From positions 12,510,249 through 12,574,248 of the forward strand of contig NC_058514.1 in NCBI RefSeq assembly GCF_020382885.2: a stretch of 64,000 nucleotides of DNA. Reading direction: 5' to 3'. How positions within the stretch are numbered: the stretch's first letter is position 1; the number at the start of each line of letters is the position of its first letter. Below the pieces are notes generated by a model that worked only from the letters and a program-made list of their open reading frames with translations, searched no databases and had not been told where the DNA came from. Source of the DNA: Scatophagus argus (taxonomy: Eukaryota > Chordata > Actinopteri > Scatophagidae). The position numbers were made by a program, and so were the translations under genes. Positions 56,186 through 64,000 of this stretch are shown piece after piece.

Positions 56186-56533
56186 ATGGCCAACCCTTTA
56201 AAGGGTGAGGTTATCAGGCTTTACAAAACTGTAAGTGATTTTGTCAGTGACACATGCACACAAGATTAGGCTGTGTTCTGCGGTGCAAAAGGTTTTAATA
56301 TGTTTCTCATCCTCCAAAAGCTGCTGTATCTTGGCCGTGACTACCCCCAGGGATCAGCTTATTTCAGAGAGCGCCTGAAGTCAGCTTTCATGAAGAATAA
56401 AGACGTGACAGACCCTGAAAAGATCAAAAAGCTTGTGGCCCGAGGCGAGTTTGTCATCAAGGAACTGGAGGCTCTCTATTTCCTCAGGAAATATCGAGCT
56501 ATGAAGAAGAGGTATTACGAACCAGAAAAGTAA
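56186..56533 (+). CDS. etfrf1: Electron transfer flavoprotein regulatory factor 1 (ETFRF1/LYRM5), LYR-family mitochondrial protein
   Basis: ETFRF1 is a small mitochondrial LYR-motif protein that binds electron-transfer flavoprotein and displaces its FAD. Coding exons are 56186-56230 ([15 protein letters not shown]) and 56321-56533 (stop TAA at 56531-56533), 85 aa; human is about 90. The LYR-type motif is present as [14 protein letters not shown], with the short basic three-helix fold typical of the family; the highly conserved block [20 protein letters not shown] fixes the identity. The donor is GTAAGT; the acceptor is AAG after a pyrimidine tract. A 5' UTR exon probably joins at the acceptor ending 56090. 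The start codon is 467 bp from that of dnai7 on the opposite strand. Confidence 0.95.
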
Positions 56534-56679
56534 TTAGACTCACAGACAACACCAGATTGCCTTTCTGAAATGAAATATACACTCTCGGCCGACGTGTCAA
56601 TAATTTTCATATTGTGCAGCAGTATTGATGCAGTCCACATTGCAGAAGTGAAAAATACAACAGTGGCCCTTATATAAGA

Positions 56680-57130
56680 AATAAACTAAGCTTGTCTCAA
56701 AAGGGAAATGGAAGCTCTAAAAAGTGCCACAAAGTGATAATGAAGCTGTTACAAAATGTGCTTTTTTTATACACAAGCTGTACCTTAATATCCAGTGTTT
56801 TAAATCACAAAGACTGTGTATATGTTAATATCATAGGATCTCCCCTCCAGAAGAAGGAATTAATACATTCTCAATCAAGATTAACAAAGTTAATTTCCAG
56901 TTTCAAATGGTTGTTAGGATCATGGGTTCATCAGTAATACAGTTGCAGACCAGCATCTGCTCTATAATAAACTGTAACCTTGGTGTCAGACTGACTGAAT
57001 CATACTGTAAATTGTGTTTCAGTGTATATATTTGTAAATACATAGTCACATTTCTTGTTGAGTGAATGTACATGACTATGTATCGATGCACTATTGGACA
57101 GAAAACAGTGATGCCCTGTGTCATAATAAA
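56680..57130 (+). terminator. etfrf1: Candidate etfrf1 poly(A) signals (56680-56685, 56966-56971, 57125-57130)
   Basis: Three AATAAA hexamers occur within about 600 nt after the etfrf1 stop codon. Without transcript ends I cannot say which is used. The rest of 56534-57600 shows no coding exon and is probably 3' UTR plus intergenic DNA up to the end of the slc5a8-like gene. Confidence 0.5.
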
Positions 57131-57600
57131 TGTCATAAAATCACAGCAGCATTCTTCAATATACTGTATCTACTATAACACATATACAAATATGCACACT
57201 AGTAACTTCAGGTCGAACAACACCATTCCTTCATAAATCTGTCTCTGTAGTACTATTATTACTGTATCAACCACATCTGCATTTTCCATCCAGAAACCTG
57301 CCTGGAACATACCAGTCCACATTAGCACCATAAGTAATGGACAGCATAGTATAAGAGACCCTGATTGTCAATAAGACCTCTTCCAATTGCAAAGTTGATC
57401 CTCAGACCCAAATGAACAGGTCACCTCCTCTAGGGGCAGCCTAAAGCAGGTGAAAACAAAGAAAGTAGAAGGAAAAAAAGACAATCACGTAACACTGTAA
57501 AGCAATTTCAGACAGAGATCAAACAAATATTTAAACTGGCCAAAATAATTTAGTATAATGTCAGTTGTTTAAAGTGGGAATTTGGCTGGTTAAGTCCGTC

Positions 57601-60600
57601 TCAGATCTTCGTGTCACAGAAAGCAGGACTTGTGTTGTCAACCAACTCCTGCCCGTTCCTTGTCAGGTCACACTCTCCTTCACTTCCCATGACCTGAAGA
57701 GGGAAAAATACAAAGTAGAAGTCAGCAGTTGACATCAGTCTGTAACTTTTGATACAGTTTCCCTGCTGCAGTACTTACTCTCTCTTTGATAAACCTGAAT
57801 ATGTGATAAGAAGTTGTGTCTTCTTTCATTAATGTAAACTTTGGCTCCACCTCGATCCTCCTGCCTCCTGAAATGTACAACATAGTTTCATCACAATATA
57901 TTCAATTTACTGAACCAGTTCCAACAGAATAAATATCTTTACCTGTAAACAAGCTAACTATTAGTCCCACAGTGACAGCCGTTACAGTCCCAATGAGACC
58001 GAAGTAAAGATAGGAAGGAGAGTGCCACTCAACTGCCAGCAGACCTCTGGTGGTGGGAGAAAATATTCAATCACTGTGGTGTATGAACATGATTGAAATC
58101 TTGCATCCATTTACATTTACATTTATACATGTTCTGTGCAATTTGAGATCGGTATCTGTCAATATTATGCTTGCATTGGAACATCTTCATTAATTACATG
58201 ACTAAATAATGAAATTATTGCAGTAAATTAATATATACCTTCCACAATAGGTAAAAGGGCTGCAAGAGTTAACATTAAGCAGGCGTAATGTTAATCACAT
58301 TCTTGGCACTACAGGGAAAGTCAGGGGATCACCAAAGTTACTGGGATTCATCCTCTTAGGTCCATGAAATTCTCTACCAAATATTATGGCAATCTAACCA
58401 ATCATTGTTGAGGTAATTTAGTCTAGACATTTCTATGCCCACAATCATGCTTCTCACATGGCTAAAAACAACTACTGGATGTCATGAAATTTGGTACATT
58501 TATGTTCCCCACAAGATGAACTGCTCAACTGTTGGAGATCACCTGACTTTTCATCTAGTGTCATCATCACCTATTACAGTATCTTATAACTGTATGTTAC
58601 AGTGGTCTCACGGTGTTGTCATTTAGAAATCATTTCAAACTTAACTGCTCTGTTGCTCTCACAGCAATTATTTGATTTAATCACTGATCACAACCGGTTA
58701 CAGACTTACTGGTCATCACCGTTCTGTCCTGGGGATGTGATGATGGAGCTTGGTTCTGTTGGTAGAGCGGTGGAGGTCCAGTTGAGGTTGTCTGTCACAG
58801 TGAAGTTACAACCGTCAGTGGACAGTGGCAGAGGTCGGGTCATTGCAGGAGGGGGTGGGTAGATCAAGGATCCAAGACTCACACACAAGGACGCAGCCAA
58901 CCCTGCAGCAAGGCCTGTCAAGCCTCCCTGTAGAAAACCAGAAATCAGAAATCAAATCTGTTCAAACCACACAGTCCTGATGAGGCAGAGGAGTGGAGTT
59001 CTTCCTCTGAATGATCACAACCTTTTTTTCCCAAACTTGAACATGGATTGTTATGTATTAAGTCATGGGTGTTCAAGCTTATAGAGGGAAAAAAATATTT
59101 GAAACACCATTTTTAATTAGCTTTTAAGTAACAAACAATTGCAGCATCACAGTTGTGCATATTTGCTTGCTTTTCATTGTTAACTTTAACCACAAAATGA
59201 ACCACAACAGAAGTGAAAGAAGACTTATTTATTTACTATGCTAAATTCAATTCTTTGTTTAATATTATGAGGTAAAGGAATTACAACAGCTGTTGTTAAT
59301 AGAGAATAAACTTACTTTGGTATTGGCAAATGGACAGAGGATGCCCAATGTGAACAGGCCAAGTAAAGGACCTCCAATGGTACCACCAATGATGACACCT
59401 GCCTGTTGAAGGATACACACATTTGGTGATTTCACCACTTGTTCTATTGTGGTAAGAAACTGTTTAGCTGTTGTTGTAATTATGTACATAAGCTGTGTGT
59501 CCCACTTTGTGCCTTACACAGCTCCAGCCCAATTTAACCCCTGTAGACATGGTTTCTATTTGTGTTTATCCACAAATCAAGATGCTTGTGTATTAACAGA
59601 TCCACTCTACCTGCATCATCCCTCCCATGACTGAGGCCAGTCCAGCCATACTAATGCATAAAACCCCATAAAAGAAACCTGCAATCAAATCATGTCAAAA
59701 ATGGAGATTTTAATTCTGGACAATCTAGATACAGTCTCACTCATATATTGGATAAATCATTCAGCGGAAATACAATATTAGCCTGCAAAGAAGGACAAAC
59801 CACTCACTCAATCCTTTGGACGTCCAGGACAAGTGTTTCTCAGACATTTTGGTGTGTGGTTTGATCAGGTCCTCCACCGTCACTGCAGCCAATGCATTGA
59901 TGCTAGAAGACACTGTGCTTGGGTTCAAGTGACAACAAAATCATTTAAAAATAGGCATAAACCATCAGGTTTCTAACAGCTTGTGTCCATTTTAAGTACT
60001 GACATGTACAATTAGTTGATTTAGAGTGCTGATTAAATCATTTGCTGTAAATGTATTGTATCAAAAGTTGGTAACCTAGGCAAACATCATGGCACAAATT
60101 TAAATGCTAAATGTGTGATTAGATCTAAAGTGTGGGGTAGCTTTTATGTTGAGTATAACCTTAGAGAGCCGCTACATACTGCTGCAAAAAATAGTCCAGG
60201 AAGGCCAGGATAGCCTGTCAAGACGTCCATCACCAAATATGGTATCAACTGTAGAGAAGGTGCGACAAGGCATTGTCAGGAAACTGACAGAAAAGAAGAG
60301 ACTGTGACACCATAGCACATACATCCTTGTCCATTTCACACCATAATTCTCAGCTACGCTGTACATCTCTCTGTTGTACCTGATCGGGAGCAGAAACCAG
60401 ACCAGCTGTCCATGGATCACAGTTCTTATAGACTGAGTAGAGACACATTCCTGCAAACACTGAACACACCAGGAAGGTACACAGACCTATCATGTTGATG
60501 TACAGAGCTCTGGAAGAAAGAATGAAACTCACAATGTTAATACAAACAAAAGTGAAATACATGGACAAAAACATTTATATCAGAGGGAGATAAAGAGCAT

Positions 60601-63600
60601 TGGTAATGGCTGTACGCTGATGATATAATCATGTTTATCACAATGTCTCGGGTCTCATTGTTCAGATCTGTAGAGCTCATGCACTCTTATTGATCCTTAT
60701 CAGGATATAATTTTAACTTTACATGGCTCATTATAATGTTAATACTTGAAATACTTGAAAACCCCACTCCTTGACTACCTTTTATCTGAACCACATATAA
60801 CCTTCATTAGGGTATGGATTTCAGGATATGAATATGAAAAGTGTCACATTACTTTAAATCAATAAGAATAGTATTCTGAAGATGAATATACATAATATGT
60901 ACTTCTCACTTGTAATTACAGACTTATATTCCTCTGTTAGTTGTTTTCAAGGGGTAAACACCAGAAAATTCAAATCAGACAAACATCAAATCACTAGTAG
61001 AGGTATTCTAAACTTATTCTACCTGCAGATTTTGAAATTTAATCCCCTATTTAGCAGTACAAAAACGTAGAACTTCTGCTTAACTCAATATCAAAAACCT
61101 CCACCATTACGCAATAATACAAAACACAGTAAAGCATACTCTTTCTCTTAAAATGGTGATTTTTAAAGAAGGCTCCATGAAGCGTGAGATTCTTTTTTTA
61201 ATCCAGTGTCCCAATAAAATAAGGAAAATGTGACTCACAATCTAGCATGAGTGATGTTTTTGCAGGAGACGTATCTCTGAACCTGTGCTTGATTAGTCCC
61301 ATAGACATTGATCCAGCCAAACGTTCCTCCAATGACCATGGTCCAAAAAGTGTGTCTCCTCAGAGGGTTTATGTCAAAGCTGGTGAAACACAGTAAAAGT
61401 CAAGTTCAAATGTACTTATAGAGTGCTTTGAAAACAAAGCAGGTTAGTGCTGAAGTACTTTGTTAAAATCAAAACATGTGCATAAATACAGTGTGTACAC
61501 ATGCACTTCTGGCTGCATGTGATTAGAAAAACTATTCATACTACTCATAGGGTGTCTGCTCCCGAATTTCAAACTGGAAAAACATGGCAGCTTGTTCATA
61601 AACTCTTATATTACAACAATAGTTCACAAATATGTATTTCACAAAACATCTTAGACAAGAAATAAGCCACACAGTTGTCAAATCTGTCTTCAATGTAGGG
61701 CCTCAACAGGTGCATTTTTCGGGAGTTTCCTGAAGCAGCAAGTCGTGCTGGACACCCATGATTTGCACAAAGAGGCCTAAAGTGGCCTCAATGTTGTGCA
61801 AATGATGACTGTTTCTTGAAATGCAATGCAGTGCTATGAAATGGTATTGCTTACACAGGCAGTGAATGGAAAGCTCGTAAAGAAAAACTAGTGTGGGCAC
61901 ATGCCAGGATGCTAATGCTGGCCAAACTGCACTTTTTCTTCTAGTCAGATGCAGGGCTACCAGTAGTTCACTTAAAAACTGTGATCAGGGGATCAGATCA
62001 GCTTTGGGCAGAAATTGAGTAGTTGCCAAAGGGTAGATGCAAACGTGCCATTCCACAGTTTGTATGAGAAGTATCCAGTAGTACCTCATGTGAAGAACCA
62101 TCTATTCTCAAAGTTGAGACGCAAGGTTTAGGTGAAACCAGTTGTTTTCTCTCTCTGGTACTGGGCAAAGCTGGGCAACTTAATGTTCTGATTCTAACAT
62201 ACTCACTCCAAAAAGTTGAGTCTTCCTCCTTGTTGTGCATCTGAAATAATGTTGCTGACTCCTCCTTGTAAGATCACAGACTTGATGATGACAGACAAGT
62301 AACCTGCGAGCATTATTCCAATCTAGAAGATAAAATAAGACATCTTTTTCTTTGGTTACCACACCCACCTCAGTTTTGATCCAAATGTTGGATCTGATAC
62401 ACTGATATTCTGATATACCAGGTTCTTGCACTCATGCTATCATACATATTGATTCTATGTAATGGACATTGTATTATATCTAAATATGGTTGTAATTTGG
62501 ATGCAGTTTTGCAAACATGAAGTGACACTTCATATTTTCTCTGTCAGTGGTGAGACTTCTCTTTCTTTTCCCTTTGGCTGGCTACATTTCTGTGTATTTT
62601 CCCATACAGCAGCTTACCTGGAACACATCGGTCCACACCACAGCCTTCAGTCCACCCTGTAACAATGTAGACCAACAATGGATGTTTTTCTTTCTTTTCT
62701 TTTTCTGTACCCACAGTGCACACCAGTTTCCCTCTGTGGTAATCAAGCCAATCAACAAAAACATTCACATTCTGCTATTTGTACTTGCTTTCAAAGACCA
62801 GTATTGTTGAACCAGTGCCTCATAAGAGAGTTTAATTTAAAAAAAAAAATACTTTTTGCATTCTTGCTTTGAATGGGCCTTTTTCTATTTAACTTTTTCT
62901 TTTAAGCTGTATTATATTTGTACTAACCAGTGTGCAGTAAAGTGTACACACAGCGCCTGTTGAAATAATTCCACCCCACAGATCTATGTCAGTGACTAGA
63001 GAGAGAGAGAGAGCAGGGTATCACACAGCAGTCACTCAATCATGCAAAACCAGTCAGCTTTGAGTAGTCTCTTGTAGGAATTTGAAGTGAACAGACTGAT
63101 CTCTGTGGACTGAAATACCTTGGCTCAAAGCAAGCGCAGGGCCATAAATGACGATTCCAGTGAAGAGCACCTGACAGACAGAGTGAAGCAATACAGACAG
63201 GAATGACCCTCAGGTATCAGATTTGCTTGTTTTGTCCTCACAGATCAAAGTCTTGTCATTTTGTGTTGTCCAGCTTCTGACTCACCGTCTGAACAATGAA
63301 GAACACAGTTCCCAGCAGACGTGTTGCCCTGTTGAAACGCAGCTCCAGATACTTGGCAGAGACGTGACGGAGGCATAACATTTTATTTCAGACAGGCATA
63401 TTGTGCGATAGTAGCCAGTGAACAAACTCAAAATGACACTGTTACTCATTGCTTTTTTACTGCCCAGTCAACTGTCAAAAAGTAATCTATGACCCAACTT
63501 GGTTTGGATCAGGGCCAAGTCACCCTCGGGACTTTGCTATTTGCTATTTCAATGGCACTTTTATCAACTGTTAGAGTGTAACAGCAATCTTGTAGCTCCA

Positions 63601-63852
63601 CAATAACACAACCGTAAACTGAAAAACATGTCAGTTTCACTGGCATTCTCTAAGTAAGTCAGTCATCTTACACCTTGTGATTACTGTGCAATAGCTTACT
63701 ATCCAAACATCTGAGAACAGAGCCATACTCACCTCATAAGTGCTGGTGATGGCCAGCCTGTAAAAGACTGGGAGAAAGATCTCAGATACGACCACTGTCG
63801 ACAATACATAGGGGAGACTGAAAAATACAAAGATGGCTCCAAAGCAGTACAC
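57601..63852 (-). CDS. slc5a8l: Sodium-coupled monocarboxylate transporter, SLC5A8-like (N-terminal part lies beyond the window)
   Basis: SLC5A8-type proteins carry lactate, pyruvate and short-chain fatty acids with sodium across the apical plasma membrane. Exons in transcript order: 63733-63852, 63286-63351, 63119-63170, 62928-62995, 62618-62656, 62207-62322, 61239-61379, 60380-60509, 60160-60248, 59808-59917, 59611-59678, 59316-59402, 58710-58927, 57943-58046, 57779-57867 and 57601-57693. Phases agree over 1590 nt (529 aa). Family landmarks are [77 protein letters not shown] and [12 protein letters not shown]. The large extracellular loop has two N-glycosylation sequons (NFT, NWT). Human SLC5A8 is about 610 aa, so roughly 80 residues are missing on the right. 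SLC5A12 is the main alternative; the human gene order I recall does not place an SLC5 gene here, so orthology is open. Confidence 0.9.
58315..58570. repeat. slc5a8l: Two diverging copies of the same interspersed repeat (inverted pair) in the slc5a8l intron
   Basis: 58459-58570 carries CAACTACTGGATGTCATGA and TTTGGTAC in plus orientation. 58315-58418 carries the same family as reverse complement (its complement reads ATTTGGTAGAGAATTTCATG, then TGGTGATCCCCTG). The two copies lie head to head with a spacer of about 40 bp, giving an imperfect hairpin-forming inverted repeat. Confidence 0.55.
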
Positions 63853-64000
63853 CTATGAAGCAGGGGTGTTTACAATTAGTAAATTTCTTGCTGCAGTGCA
63901 GGTTGAAGACTGGTGTGGAAAGTAAAACATTCTAAAAACCTTACACTAATAGGCTTTAATCTGACTTTAAATGCTACAAATTCCAAATGCTACAGTCTCA

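Noticed and set aside
62544-62810. Overlapping open frames on both strands
   Set aside because: They surround the 39-nt slc5a8l exon 62618-62656; only that exon is real.
57601-63852. SLC5A12 or another SLC5 member
   Set aside because: Not excluded, but the motifs read ([27 protein letters not shown]) and the PDZ-type tail fit SLC5A8 best from memory; a phylogeny would decide.
1-64000. tRNA, rRNA, CRISPR or prokaryotic operon features
   Set aside because: No cloverleaf with A/B boxes, rRNA-like sequence or regularly spaced repeats was noticed; the window is vertebrate chromosomal DNA.

Overview
The window is nuclear DNA from a ray-finned (teleost) fish. Five protein-coding genes can be rebuilt exon by exon with GT-AG introns and consistent reading phases. 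CA/GT microsatellites are abundant, and relics of fish Tc1/mariner-type transposons are present. The gene order bcat1 - lrmp(irag2) - dnai7(casc1) - etfrf1(lyrm5) matches the human 12p12 neighbourhood as I remember it, followed here by an slc5a8-like transporter gene. There are no bacterial, viral or CRISPR features.

Layout. 1-8.5 kb: intergenic, no coding exon found, very rich in (CA)n/(GT)n, with some complex AT-rich stretches that could be conserved non-coding elements. 9.31-17.09 kb, minus strand: bcat1, cytosolic branched-chain aminotransferase, 10 coding exons, 364 aa, apparently complete. 17.1-19.2 kb: head-to-head promoter region between bcat1 and lrmp. 19.2-48.5 kb, plus strand: lrmp, an unusually long 1575-aa model with an N-terminal EF-hand-like module resembling KASH5, two coiled-coil regions separated by an acidic Ser/Thr/Pro-rich stretch, and a C-terminal transmembrane segment with a KASH-like tail. 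49.5-55.7 kb, minus: dnai7, 17 exons, 719 aa, an axonemal dynein-associated protein. 56.2-56.5 kb, plus: etfrf1, 85 aa, a mitochondrial LYR-motif protein. 57.6 kb to the right edge, minus: slc5a8-like sodium/monocarboxylate symporter, 16 exons in the window, with the N-terminal exon(s) beyond it.

Arrangement. bcat1/lrmp and dnai7/etfrf1 are divergent pairs that may share promoters. lrmp/dnai7 are convergent, with poly(A) signals only about 70 bp apart. The genes do not form one pathway: bcat1 is amino-acid metabolism, lrmp acts at the nuclear envelope/ER, dnai7 in motile cilia, etfrf1 in mitochondria, and the SLC5 protein at the plasma membrane.

Most notable observations: the KASH5-like EF-hand plus KASH tail in one long Lrmp protein; an RFX X-box-like site and an NRF1-like palindrome in the 467-bp interval between the dnai7 and etfrf1 start codons; a dnai7 first exon whose only coding content is ATG, followed by an 18-nt micro-exon; and possible intronic-termination isoforms of bcat1 and lrmp. 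Gene models come from reading splice signals and from family knowledge held in memory; no alignment or transcript data were available.
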